A stretch of DNA of 64,000 nt from Glossina fuscipes (lineage: Eukaryota; Arthropoda; Insecta; Diptera; Glossinidae), in contig NW_023998540.1 of the NCBI RefSeq assembly GCF_014805625.2, positions 1,186,412 to 1,250,411 on the forward strand, read 5' to 3'. A program made the position numbers and the translations under genes. Below, piece after piece: positions 1 through 11,040 of this stretch. Position 1 is the stretch's first letter, and each line of letters opens with the position of its first letter. The notes beneath the pieces were generated by a model that searched no databases, had not been told where the DNA came from, and worked only from the letters and a program-made list of their open reading frames with translations.

Positions 1-1068
1 TAAATCATAAAGTCTATCCGGATTGACTGCATCATCGGACGTATTAAATAGTCGAAGTTCTAACGGGAATACTACACGATGTGAGACTTTAATATGACGA
101 TTAAATTGCTCCATGTATTTGAAACGTTTCAAATGTAAAGCCAAAATCATGGGTAATTTCTTGACACGCATACGTTTTTGTGCCTCCTGATAACTGCAAC
201 AATTGTCGCATTTGAATTTATTATCCGAACATAGGGTTTCCGTATTGCTAAAGCAGCGCAGGCAGTGCGTGATTGATGTATTTTGGTCGACATCGACTTG
301 TAAATCGAAAAAATGCTCATCTTTACTGCTTACAGTCTCACAATTTAGGCAACGGGTCTCTGAGGTTAGAGTGCCTTGAAAGATTTCATGCACCCACGTT
401 GGCTCGGTATTGGCAGAATTATTTTGTGTAGACGTTGAGGTGTCCGCAATTCCTATGCTAACACCTAGACCGTTTAATGAACCCGATGAATTTGTGCATG
501 CCCCGTTACTAGTAGAATTCGAGGCCGAAGTCGATGTAGAGGTAGTCGACGATGATTTAGTTGCTGTTCCTCCTCCACTCCCTCCTCCTCCACCTGCTCC
601 TCCTCCTCCTCCTCCTCCGCCTCCTCCACTTCCCATGACACCTGCAACTCCACTATTCACATTATTTTTCGAGGCATTGCGCTCTGCTAATATGATTTCA
701 TTGATGTGATTAATGAGGAAATTAAGAAATTCATGAGCATCCTGTTGCATATAATTATCAAATTCCTCTTTTTCTTTGCGAAGGCGAGCAATAAATTTCT
801 TGGGTGCTATAGAGCCGACTTTTTTCTTTTGTGTAGCTATATTATAGAAAAGATCGGCTAAACACGATAGCAATGTCTCTTTAGGGCGTTTATTTTTCGC
901 TTTATATTCCAAAACTTTTTCACGAAATGGCTTGCAAAAGTACAATGCTTGTAACACCGAGTTGCTGTAGCAAGTGTTGCCGAAGTTAACCAAACCGAAG
1001 TAATGTTCATTTGGCGGAAACATATCCGAACCGATTTCTCTTTCTAGTTGAGAAACATTAGCGCCCAT
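1..1068 (-). CDS. Usp12-46: Ubiquitin carboxyl-terminal hydrolase 12/46 (N-terminal part, cut by window edge)
   Basis: Open for 356 codons on the minus strand from ATG at 1068 to the left edge; the C-terminus with the catalytic His box lies outside. The start [10 protein letters not shown] and the Cys box [10 protein letters not shown] (catalytic Cys about residue 33) are almost identical to fly and vertebrate USP12/USP46, USP-family cysteine proteases that remove ubiquitin and work with WD40 cofactors. Further on come the conserved [19 protein letters not shown] segment and the CxxC pairs of the zinc-binding fingers (CLNC, CDNC). Residues about 126-212 are an insertion that I do not expect in the vertebrate proteins: a poly-Gly run (about positions 555-630) followed by a Ser/Thr-rich stretch. 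No intron is seen. Identification is firm; only the length of the missing part is unknown. Confidence 0.95.
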   Translation of the reverse strand, partial: MGANVSQLEREIGSDMFPPNEHYFGLVNFGNTCYSNSVLQALYFCKPFREKVLEYKAKNKRPKETLLSCLADLFYNIATQKKKVGSIAPKKFIARLRKEKEEFDNYMQQDAHEFLNFLINHINEIILAERNASKNNVNSGVAGVMGSGGGGGGGGGGAGGGGGSGGGTATKSSSTTSTSTSASNSTSNGACTNSSGSLNGLGVSIGIADTSTSTQNNSANTEPTWVHEIFQGTLTSETRCLNCETVSSKDEHFFDLQVDVDQNTSITHCLRCFSNTETLCSDNKFKCDNCCSYQEAQKRMRVKKLPMILALHLKRFKYMEQFNRHIKVSHRVVFPLELRLFNTSDDAVNPDRLYDL

Positions 1069-1262
1069 TATTAAGAGTAGACTTTAATTGTCTGCTTATT
1101 TATTCTTCACTTCACTTCTCCGCTTCGCTTCGCTTACTCTTCTATATGATTTTTACAATAGCTTTATTAGATTAGAGGACAAACTAAAGAACAACAACCA
1201 CCACCATCACCATTTGTGTATATCAATATTGTTATTAATTTTTAACGGGACATTTTTTTTGT

Positions 1263-1291
1263 CTCTTTCTTTCTTTCTTTCTTTCTTTCTT
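1263..1291. repeat. (CTTT)n microsatellite
   Basis: About seven tandem CTTT units upstream of the Usp12-46 start, inside what may be its 5' UTR or promoter. Seen directly. Confidence 0.85.
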
Positions 1292-1904
1292 AATTAATTT
1301 TCATTAATTTCTGTTTTCTGAAAATAAAAAAAAGTTGAAGAGGGGACTTGCGTGAGTTAATTATATTTTGGAGCAATTGATTTTAAAACTAAATGTTATT
1401 AAATTTATATAAATTTCATTTTTTTTTTTTTTTTTTTTTATTAAATTAATAAAATATTTTTATAAATATTTGTGAAAATATTTTATTAAAAATAAATTAT
1501 TTTTATATTTATTATCCCCTCTCCAAACAATTTTTTTGAATTAAAATTTAATTAATTTTTTTTTAAGCTTTTTCAAAAGATTCACTCTTTTTTTAATTCC
1601 ATTTGTCATTTTTACTCTCTATTATGGAAATATTAAATAAAAATTTAATGAAACAAAAAAAAAAAAAAAAAAAAACATTTAAATAAACATAGAGGAGAAG
1701 GAAGAATAAGTACAATTTCCAGTTACTTCTTTGAGCAGTAGTCACATTCAACTTAAACTAAAATTAAAAACATAATTGAATTTACGAAATGTTTGATTGA
1801 AAATGAAATTGAATATTGTCTTTGTGCACGAAATGATTATTAAAACTTTTGTCCATCTAATAGTATTGCAAACAAGTAGAGGGCGAAAATTTAACTACTA
1901 AACT

Positions 1905-2040
1905 ACAGTACAGTGTATTTTGTACTATTATTTATTCTACTATGGTAGAGTATAGTACATATACGGCATAATGTAATATACTAATATGGTATACTATACT
2001 GTACTGTATTGTACTATAGTAGTACTATACTATACTTACA
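1905..2040. repeat. TAC/GTA-rich low-complexity tract
   Basis: About 135 bp built almost only from GTACT, TATAC and TAGTA words on both strands, so it can fold back on itself many times. It ends where a dispersed repeat begins. Origin unknown; it may be a decayed simple repeat. Confidence 0.6.
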
Positions 2041-2378
2041 CCCATTTTTCGCTAACATACCGAAATTCAAAACATTATTAAAAATAATTCCCGAAAGAAA
2101 GGTCTCATTTTTTTTGCTCATTCGACAGGTAGGTTTATATATTATTATTATTATTATTATTAATTTCGCCAGAGAAATAAATTCTAAGACTAAACTCTTA
2201 AAAGCACTAGCATCTAAGACTATCGGCTTTAGGTTTATATAGATTCACGTAATATAGGTGAAATACAGGCGACATTTTCTATTTTGGCTGCACTAGAGTC
2301 TCAAATTTGTATGTTCTTCCATAGCCATTTTTCGCTAACAAACCAAATTTCAAAAATCGTCAGAAATAGCTTCCATAA
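2040..2378. repeat. Two direct copies of a dispersed repeat motif
   Basis: The motif CATTTTTCGCTAAC followed by an AAATTTCAAAA-like stretch occurs at about 2042 and again at about 2325. Between them (about 2150-2240) is a 'gccagagaaata ... agcactagca' segment that recurs, diverged, at about 56140-56205 in the first intron of the yellow-family gene. This is therefore part of an interspersed repeat family with at least two loci in the window. No coding capacity is seen. Confidence 0.5.
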
Positions 2379-3394
2379 GCAGAATTTGAATTTCTTTAGT
2401 TTGTTTGGAAAGTATTTTCATATAGGTTCATCAACTGTCCACAAAAATATTTTCTTTTTTTTAAATGGGAGGGGCAAGCTTTCAAATCCAACTGTATCTT
2501 AATTGTAATTATTTCACAGAGCTTTGTTAAGTCGTTATCAGAATTTTCTTATTGGAAATGGTAGGTGCCTTTGCTAATTAAATTCGAATTTATCTTCACA
2601 CCCTTAATTTTTGTTGTCATTGATTGTATAGCAAACGTCTTTTTCTACACAAGAAATGTAAAAAAATTTATCAAAACATATTTGCTACATTTTTGCTTAC
2701 GAACTCAACCGTTATGTTAATTAATGAACCGAAAAAATAATAAAATCGTAGCATCTATCTTCAAGTTATAACCGTGTTATACCAGGCCTATCATAATTTT
2801 TCGACCGAATCCGTCTTACACTCGTGTTGCGGGTAGTTGTTAAAAAACGTCGTGCACGCAAGGGCAGCATCGTGGCCACATCGTGGTGGATGTACACAAA
2901 ATTGGGTTTTTGAAACTTTACGCTTATGTGCGGAATAGCACAATGGATAAATGATCACCACTGTTTTGCTGGCACATATGCACCCTTTTATCCAAATCTT
3001 TCACAACCAGTTTGCGTAGATGTGGCTGAATTTCGTTAGTGCAGGGTTTAATGTCCTCGTTCAAGGCACGGATAGTTCCTTGTGGGCTTATTGGCATAGA
3101 CCTTTGACTTCAAATAACCTCATAAAAAGAAATCCATTGGCATCGGTTACTCTCTTTACAATTCAATCAATACTTCGACCATTATTTATAGGACTGTGGT
3201 CCCCAAAGCTTCATTATCAACCGAATATTGTTCAACAATGAAAACGCGTTCTTCTCTTATGCAATACTGCCTTTTTACTAGCCCTAAATTGTCAACTGTC
3301 AATTTGCCTTTTCTATTTTGGGTGGCCAACTTTTTTTCGCACAAATGACGACAAATTCAAATCTTTCGTAAGCATTGGGGCACCATATACATGT

Positions 3395-3540
3395 GTATAT
3401 ATGTGTCAGTGGTTAGCGTTGTGGAGCGGCCTGCCAAGATCATGCGATGTAACCCCATTAGAGGTTTTCCTCTGCAGTTATGTTAAGCCATTGATTTAAT
3501 CCAATAAACCACAAAGACCCTAAGACCTTAATATTATTAG
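3395..3540 (+). repeat. Possible tRNA-derived SINE remnant
   Basis: The segment from about 3409 reads AGTGGTTAGCG and a little later GATGTAACCCC, which resembles a degenerate A box and B box of a tRNA-derived SINE head. No second copy was recognised in the window, so this rests on motif resemblance only. Confidence 0.2.
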
Positions 3541-5346
3541 TTTCCAACTAGAGATTTCTTATAAAAAAAACAACTACGGCTACGAGGTGGAGAGAAAAAT
3601 GGGATCGAAAAAACATAAAAGACGGGAGAGAAGAAATAAGCGGCCGTTACAATGTTGAAGTTCACTTTCTTAATGTATTTAGATTTTTTTTTTTAAATTC
3701 AACTTTAATATAAAAACTACGTTAAACCGACTTTCCAACTCCTCAGATCTTTTTCAATAACTTGCAAAAAATCGCACGCATATAAGTTGTCTCGTATTCA
3801 TGAACCAAACTTTTGCAACAAACAACAACAGACTAAAAATAAAGAAACCACAAGATCTTCTTCCAAAAAGCAGAAATTTTACCAGGCAAACAAAATTGAA
3901 GAGCAAGGAAACTTTTGTATTCATTTTTAACAACATTTTTGCTTTTACTTGCACTGAGAGTGAAAGTAAATAAATAAATAAATAAACAAACAAATGTTTT
4001 CAATCTCTTTTCTTAACAAATCTTTTCATGAATGTACTTCGATGCGAGACAGAGAGAATTGAAAGCAATTGCATTGTGCGTTGCTCGGAGTGATGCAATA
4101 CACTGGTACTCAAGTGGAACATACAGCTTGCATTGCATAATTGCCAAACAAGAATATTTAGATTTAAAACATTATTGGATATGATTTTAAAATTAATTAG
4201 ATGCGTCAGAGCATCAGCACAGACAAGTTTAGAGGGAGACGTTGCAGAGCAATACACATATTTTCCAAAAGTTAAGGAAAATGATCACGCATAGGTTAGC
4301 AAAAGTTCGAATAATATTCGATAAATCTTAGAACCACAACATATACATACAATCAAAGTACTATCATATATATATCATCTATGTTTATATAAAGTATCGC
4401 TTACCGTGTTAAAATGGTGAATTGCTGTCAATAATCGGTATAAAATGAGGTTAATATTTTCAGCGTATGCCTCTAATTCATCTTCAAAGAGTAATAAACA
4501 ATCGAAACTAATGAATTTCTATCGATTTTGAAACTTTTCATCAAAATTTTAATCAAAGTGAATGATGCAAAATCAAATCAGATGTTCGTCTATGCTGATA
4601 GAAATATTAGTTGAGTAGGTTCGCCTGAAACGATATCGAAAAAAGTAGGAAATATTATATTTAAAAATTAAATAAGAAAAATGGAATTTAATTAGTAAAA
4701 AAAAAGAAAAAAAATAATAATCCAAGCAATCCCGTTATTTTATTCATTTATTTTTTTTTTTGTTTAAATATTTTTTTCAATTTTTTATTTATTTTTCCTT
4801 TCATTTTTTTTTTTTTTTTTTTGTTCTATTTATTGTTTTTTATTTTTATTTATTTCTTTACTTTTACTTATTTTTTATATTTTGTGTTTTTATTAAATTT
4901 ATTGCTTATTAATTGTTTTTTTTTTTTATCTATAAAAATAAGTGTCCTTCAGCTCAAGAAGAATCTTAAACAGCTGTCTAGTAAAAGAATTATGGGGTAT
5001 CCCTAATACTCTAATCGAAATTGCTTATAAATATTCATTGCAAGCAATAAATCTTCTTCGGTGAGCGTAAAAATTAGGTCATCTTTCTAATCTTGTAATA
5101 AAAAATAATTTTAAAAAAATGCATAGATAGAATCATTAAACAAGAACAATGATGAGTATTAATTTAATTAATTAAAAATTTTTTTTTCAAGTTTTCATAA
5201 ATGATTGCATCGACAAGATAAGCTACAATTGATTAAACGACATAATTATTACTTGTGAAGACGCTTTAATTTTAATTCAAAAATATTCTGAGAACAGTTT
5301 CATTTTGTCTTTGCTCGAACTCGGATATTTTATAAATTTCTTAACA

Positions 5347-7398
5347 ATGATTGTCGAAAATACATTTTTGTTTTTTATTTTTATAACCGTACAATTGCTC
5401 GGGAAAATCATGGCAATGCCAGCAGCAGTTAATCAAAACTATACTAGTGATCTGTTGCGCATGGCTAAGGCCGCACAAATGCGAGCTTACATGAATGAGA
5501 ACAAGGCTCCATGTGAAAATTTTTATAAATTTGCTTGCGGTAACTGGATGAATACAAATCCGGCTAGTCCAAGGCGTAAAACGAGCTATCTCGATCAACT
5601 GCAAGATTTGTATTGGCGTAAAAGTGCTGAAATGCTGAAATCGACAAGTCATAGCGATACCACTCTTGATCTGAAATTGAAAGATTTCTATGAATCATGT
5701 CTTTCTACCGGCAAGCTCGATCGAGTTGGCTTAGATGTCATCTTGAAAATGGTGAACTTTAAAGGCGGCTGGCCTAAGTTAGAAAGCCCGCAATGGTATG
5801 AATATGAGTACGATTGGCTGAAAGTAGTCGCCGAACTTAGACGCAAACTGGGAGTGAATATAATAATCGGTTTAAACATAGTGCCCGATTTTGAAGACAA
5901 AGATATGCACCGTATTATGATAGGTGCTCCGGAATTCGATCTTGAACGCGAAGTTTATATGGAGGCAGACGAGGATAAAGAAAATTTGCGTCACGCATAC
6001 ACTTATTCAGTACAGGTACAATTGAATCGTTACTTCCCAGATATGTCTGAGGAGTGGGCCTCGGAAGTAGCTCAGCAGATTCTGCACATGGAGAAGAGTT
6101 TAGCAGTTGGTTTACCTCTAAATAAGCATGTCACACCTAATCAAACCACACGATATCGATATACGAATGATTTGAAACAAGCCTATGGCAGTTATGTGGA
6201 CTTGAATCGCTATTTAAATTTAATTTTTAATCAGACCATTTACTCGCAAGTGTATGAAACACCCGAAGATTATTTTTCTAATTTAGTGGATGTCATCAAA
6301 GAGACACCGAAATTAACTTTAGCTAACTATACAATGTGGAAGGTTTTACAGCAATTTGAGTTAAACACAGCTTCACAGTCTAAATCGAATAGATGGTGCG
6401 TTAATAAAGTCATGGAATACTTCCCAGACGCTTTAGAGAATATGTTTGCTCGCAATTATCAGACCATACAAATGGTTAATCAATTGCAATCATTATGGGC
6501 CGATTTAAAAAAAGCCTTCCGTGACGAATTGTTGAACTCCGATAAATTAGTATGGATCGGCTTAGATACGCGACAAAGAGCTGCCGAAAAATTGGAAGCA
6601 ATGGACTTGGAATTACCCAGCTCAAATACCGGTTATGTTGAAGAAGTGGCAAAATTGAAGATACGCAAGCTTAACTACTATGAAAATTTGATAAACATAC
6701 TGCAATGGAAAACTACGCAAGGATTGACTAAACTCGTTCAAAGGCCGTCAGACGAAGCATCGAAACATGACGTGCCCTTTTATGCGTTAGACGCAAATAA
6801 AGTGAAAATTCCAGTCACCTTTTTGCAATCCCGTTTCTTTTGGGATTCCAACTATCCTCATGCCTTACTATACAGTTCTTTAGGTTTTCTGCTCGCTCAG
6901 CAAATGTTGAAAGGTTTTGATTCGCGAGGCCGTAAATACGATAAGCACGGTCATCTACGTTCTTGGTGGGACACCATATCGGAATATGGCTTTGACGATC
7001 GCGCCAATTGTTTCGTTAAACAATATTCGGAATACAAGTTTCCCGGCTGGGTGGTGAAAGACGAAAAAGCTCTACAAAATGATTATATAGCGGATAACGG
7101 TGCTTTAGATATAACCTACAAAGCTTATCAGCAATGGTGGACGAATGTGGCTAACACACAACTGGCCGCTCAAGAAACTTTACCATTACTCGAGGAGTAT
7201 ACACAAAATCAGTTATTCTTCTTGGGCTTTGCTCAACTTTGGTGTGCTGATTATGATTTAAATTATCCCGATTATGAGCATGTACCCGAACGTTGGCGTG
7301 TCATAGGTGCTTTAGCTAACTTTAACGCGTTTGCTCGCGAATACAAATGTGAAATAGGTGTTAAAATGAATCCCACACAAAAATGTACACTATACTGA
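5347..7398 (+). CDS. Neprilysin-like M13 family protein 1 (predicted inactive peptidase)
   Basis: Single exon, 683 residues from the ATG at 5347; the open frame upstream (from a TTG at 5305) lacks an ATG. The N-terminus is hydrophobic (FLFFIFITVQLL) and fits a signal peptide or anchor. The M13 signature CENFYKFACGNW is at about residues 56-67, and the family C-terminal Cys box ends the protein (KCTLY). M13 enzymes are zinc endopeptidases (HExxH plus ExxxD) that cut peptides outside the cell. Here the HExxH position reads QQMLK (6898-6912), before the conserved GFD, and the third ligand region reads DYIAD instead of ENIAD. Zinc binding and catalysis should be lost while the fold is kept. It is the first of three tandem paralogues. 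Family assignment is firm; the role of the dead protein is unknown. Several Drosophila Nepl proteins also lack the active site. Confidence 0.9.
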   Translation: MIVENTFLFFIFITVQLLGKIMAMPAAVNQNYTSDLLRMAKAAQMRAYMNENKAPCENFYKFACGNWMNTNPASPRRKTSYLDQLQDLYWRKSAEMLKSTSHSDTTLDLKLKDFYESCLSTGKLDRVGLDVILKMVNFKGGWPKLESPQWYEYEYDWLKVVAELRRKLGVNIIIGLNIVPDFEDKDMHRIMIGAPEFDLEREVYMEADEDKENLRHAYTYSVQVQLNRYFPDMSEEWASEVAQQILHMEKSLAVGLPLNKHVTPNQTTRYRYTNDLKQAYGSYVDLNRYLNLIFNQTIYSQVYETPEDYFSNLVDVIKETPKLTLANYTMWKVLQQFELNTASQSKSNRWCVNKVMEYFPDALENMFARNYQTIQMVNQLQSLWADLKKAFRDELLNSDKLVWIGLDTRQRAAEKLEAMDLELPSSNTGYVEEVAKLKIRKLNYYENLINILQWKTTQGLTKLVQRPSDEASKHDVPFYALDANKVKIPVTFLQSRFFWDSNYPHALLYSSLGFLLAQQMLKGFDSRGRKYDKHGHLRSWWDTISEYGFDDRANCFVKQYSEYKFPGWVVKDEKALQNDYIADNGALDITYKAYQQWWTNVANTQLAAQETLPLLEEYTQNQLFFLGFAQLWCADYDLNYPDYEHVPERWRVIGALANFNAFAREYKCEIGVKMNPTQKCTLY

Positions 7399-7466
7399 GT
7401 ATGAAATCGGAATATTACATTAAACTAGATTTTGATACTAATGTTTGCCATTTCGTATATAGTGTA

Positions 7467-7472
7467 AATAAA
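7467..7472 (+). promoter_or_regulatory. Polyadenylation signal AATAAA
   Basis: Canonical AATAAA about 70 bp after the stop codon of the first M13 gene. Confidence 0.7.
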
Positions 7473-7628
7473 CTAAAGATAACCTTTTGAGTTTTAATTG
7501 AGCGAACAATATTTTAACTCATTCACGTTATCAAACGATTTGGCTCGAATAGAGGCCAACCCGTGAAAGGAGGAGAAAATGTATACAAATAAAAATAGTG
7601 TTGATAAGGGTTGCCATTTACTAGTTTC

Positions 7629-7631
<3 letters not shown>

Positions 7632-7665
<34 letters not shown>
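7632..7665. repeat. A34 homopolymer tract
   Basis: 34 consecutive A on the plus strand, about 230 bp past the stop codon of M13 gene 1. Such runs are common in this AT-rich DNA, but this is the longest one noticed. It could be a relic of a poly(A) tail from a retroposed sequence. Confidence 0.8.
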
Positions 7666-7668
<3 letters not shown>

Positions 7669-8885
7669 CAAAAGCCACTTCCAAAACAATACACACCACT
7701 AACACATTTTAAAAGAAACTTATGTAGAGTTCGAGTGCAGTTTCTTAATGTCTTGGGTTGAACCCAGAAAAAACTTCAATAAATTACTGTGACTACACGC
7801 TATCGTAACGCCAATGGCTATGTACAAAATTGACTTGTGAAATATAGCAGAAATCGCACTGATCCCTTAAAAATGTGTTATTATAAATGCACTGATCGAT
7901 TTAACAAATTATATATCAATCAATCAATCAATATTGAAATGATGGTTATTTGTTTACAAAAATTTTGCGATCAGGTTTGTTGTTGCAATATATGAGCAGG
8001 CAAAGAAGTACGGGTTAAATGAAGTCAGTAGCCTCATCTTAAATTTGGCATGAACTTCAAACAGGTAGGTTACAGATGTCATTGCGAGGACTTTTTTTTT
8101 GTTAACTACATACGCATGAATAAAGCCGTATTTAATATTGTGATTTAGCTCATCTAACGCTCTGAAAACCGATTTTTGAGCTTCCAGGATAATTTCGCCA
8201 AACTTTGTCGGAAATACTGCCGTAGGCTTGACTTTTTTTAATACGACTGCGAACAACATTTATTTTTGAGAGACAATCAAGCGACATGTTTTGTAAGAAC
8301 GGCTTTTGTGGCCCTTTGTCTGTCAAAATACAATTTTCAAAAGGTCGTCACAAAAATCGCAATCAGTTTGGGGAGGGGAACCTTACCTTGCGCCTTGCCC
8401 CAGAAATATGAAGCTTTGCGTGCGGTTTCACTTTCCCCGTATTAACCTCACCCCTGCTGTATATGCACCCACCATTATGAACGTTTACCAAATCCTCAGT
8501 AGCGAAAATCCTCATTAAGCAAAAAAACTATTTACGTCCTCATGAACTGCTTACCTCAAATGTACTTTACTTTTAGGTTAGGAAGGAGGACATTTTAATA
8601 TATACACTCAGAGGAAACAAATTCACAATCCTTTCAAGCAATCATTTGCAGGTGGGTACTCAGTCCTTACTCACAAAAAAAAAAAAATTTCAAACAATGG
8701 CAACCCAACTAATAAATTAAGCTATTAAACCTAATGTTATTTTGACAATACTCAAACTTGGGAGACGCTGTTCTCTTGTTTAGAGGGCCAGTTCTCTCCA
8801 CGAGGAAGAGAACTTTAAAAATCATAAGATCGCTTTAGTTCTAATCAATATTTTAGTTCCTATGTTTAAAACGGGAAAGTGAAGA

Positions 8886-11020
8886 ATGTTAAGTAAAATA
8901 TTTCGTGTAATACTATTAAATATCATATGCTATTCTTCGGTTGTGACACAACAAAAAAATTCGATCTTTTCATTATACAAGCAAGATGAAGCCATACGTC
9001 AAGCTAAGAGTCAAGAGATATGCAAGTATCTAAATATTAACGTGAATCCTTGTGACGATTTCTATGAGTACGCTTGCAGCAACTGGCAAAAGTATCACGG
9101 AAAATCCCGTCAGAATGAAACAATTACACCTGACACTATTCTAAAAGAGAAGATTGATAAAGATCTCCAAAATATCTTAAAAGAAAATCTAACTGTTAAA
9201 GATAGTACGGCTGGACGTAAAGTGAAAAATTTCTACAAATCATGTTTAGAAGCGAAGCATAACGACATCAATCATCAGGAATTCATAAGTGATTTCATTA
9301 AAAGCAATGGCGGCTTTCCGGCAGTTCCCGGATCCAATTGGTTGGTCCGTCATCATAATTATGATTGGCACAAGTGGTTGGCTTATTACGATATCGTTAC
9401 GGTATGGATATACTTGTCGGCTTGGATATCGATGTAAATTATGAAAATGTTTATGAAAATAGTATTTATTTAACGGAACCTAAGACACTTTTACCCGCGA
9501 AATTATGTAACGCTAACTTTAGCCGCTATTTAGACACAAGCGATCCGGCATATCAAGCCACTGAAATTGAGGTAGAGGGAAATTTAAGGTTATGGTTGTC
9601 ACTAACGAAAAATGAAGCTCAGCGATTATCAGCCGATATAGTAGATTTTGAATATGAACTGTGTAAAAGTATGGGCATTGAGAAAATCGAAAATCGTACT
9701 AGTAACCATAGAAATCTTGAAGCGCAACGACAATATTCACGTGAAACTCTTGTGAAATTTAGTAACCTATTGAACAACAGCATTGATTTTAATCGAATAG
9801 TTTCCGAGAGTTATGGAGTTCCCATCTACAAACCGGTATTTATGCATGCTCCCGAATATTATGAACAATTAAGCAAGGTCTTGAAGAGACACAGCTCTGC
9901 TACTATAGCTAATTATATTATGTATCGAGCATTATCTGAATTAAACTTTCCGCTTAACGATAACGCCGAGAACCGACCATTCTACTGCGTACAAGTGATG
10001 AAACGTTATTTCCCCAAAATTCTGGGTGAAATGTACTATCGTGCACATGCTAACGTAATGGAGAAAGAAGAAGTGGAGACCTTATATGAGAAACTTAAAA
10101 ATAGTTTTGATCTTAGTTTAGAGCAAGAATGGATTGAAGACAGTACTCGACGTTTAGGTAAAAGTAAATTATCGAAACTGAACATTTATTTTCCGACTTA
10201 TGACAAGGTGCCCAGTTTGCCTAACGAATTCGTTAGCAACAATTTTTGGCATAATTTAAAAATTGCCATGAGCGAGGTGAAAGACTATCAATTAAATCGT
10301 ATATTTGAAATTGGAACACCTTCACCTAAGGATGAACTGGAATCATATGAAATCAGAACCGTATATAGGCCTTATCATAAACGTATAGAGATTGGTTGGG
10401 GTCTGCTTCAGCTGCCGCACTATCATCATCATTTGCCTAATGCGATGCGCTTCGCCACAATCGGACAAAAATTGGCTGAAGCTTTAATCAGCGCTTTCGA
10501 TGAACGCGGCTGGACGTCTGACTACGCCGGTTATAATAATTGGGATATGGATACTGCTGCCAGATTTTCTGAACGATCTACTTGTTATCGTCAACAAATT
10601 GGTAACTATTTGCAGAACGACTTGAACAGCTTTAATGATACTAAAAAGCTAAGAGAATTACTTGGAAAAAGTTCTGCAGTTAGAATTGCTTTCAACTCAT
10701 ACTTGAATTGGTTACATTATAAAAATCCTAATAATGATCATTCGATTCTTAGAAAGGAGACCTTACCTGAATTGAATTTCACCAACACGCAATTGTTTTT
10801 TATAACTTTTGCTCAAATGCATTGTAAATCAAAGCGAAAATCGACGGAAAATAAGACGAAAAAATCCGACATCGATCGCATATTAAGCCCATTACAAAGA
10901 CATTCGTTGGAGCGTTATGAAGTTAATGGGCCATTAAAAAATTTCGAAGAGTTTTCTCGGGAATTTAAATGTCCGAACGGCAGTGAAATGAACGAAGCCG
11001 ATAAATGTGTTATTTATTAA
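8886..11020 (+). pseudogene. Neprilysin-like M13 family gene 2, broken by a one-base frameshift
   Basis: Intronless M13 gene read in two frames. The first (8886-9437) has a signal peptide (MLSKIFRVILLNIICYSS) and the CDDFYEYACSNW box. The second (9365-11020) covers the rest to the C-terminal Cys box (KCVIY). By comparison with the neighbouring paralogues the frames join near 9374, where one base appears missing. No slippery heptamer is seen, so programmed frameshifting is unlikely. With the shift ignored the product would be about 711 residues, close to its neighbours. The HExxH position reads EALIS and the ExxxD region reads ELLGK, so even an intact protein would be inactive. No other disruption is visible, so this is a very recent pseudogene or an assembly error. 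Confidence 0.8.
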
Positions 11021-11034
11021 GTTATTTTAAGTAG

Positions 11035-11040
11035 AATAAA
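11035..11040 (+). promoter_or_regulatory. Polyadenylation signal AATAAA
   Basis: AATAAA 15 bp after the stop codon of M13 gene 2. Its retention fits a young or still transcribed locus. Confidence 0.65.

Larger units (their letters stand above)
1069..5346. other. Intergenic stretch between Usp12-46 and the first M13 gene
   Basis: No convincing gene. The Usp12-46 promoter and 5' UTR must lie at the left end, just upstream of 1068 on the minus strand. The rest is AT-rich with long A and T runs (for example 1418-1440, 1657-1677, 4806-4822), a CTTT microsatellite, a TAC/GTA-rich tract and decayed repeats listed separately. Short open frames here are low in complexity or match nothing I know. Confidence 0.6.
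7399..8885. other. Spacer between M13 genes 1 and 2
   Basis: Holds the 3' UTR of gene 1 and the promoter side of gene 2. A pure 34-bp A tract lies at 7632-7665. No other gene is recognised; a 101-codon minus-strand frame at 7954-8259 matches no family known to me. Confidence 0.5.

Noticed and set aside
410..709. Plus-strand open frame with poly-Pro
   Set aside because: It is the antisense of the Gly-rich insertion in Usp12-46.
7579..7761. Short frame with poly-Lys
   Set aside because: Created by the A34 tract; no protein-like sequence outside it.
9365..9437. Programmed -1 ribosomal frameshift in M13 gene 2
   Set aside because: The overlap has no slippery heptamer or obvious stem-loop, and the paralogues are read in one frame.
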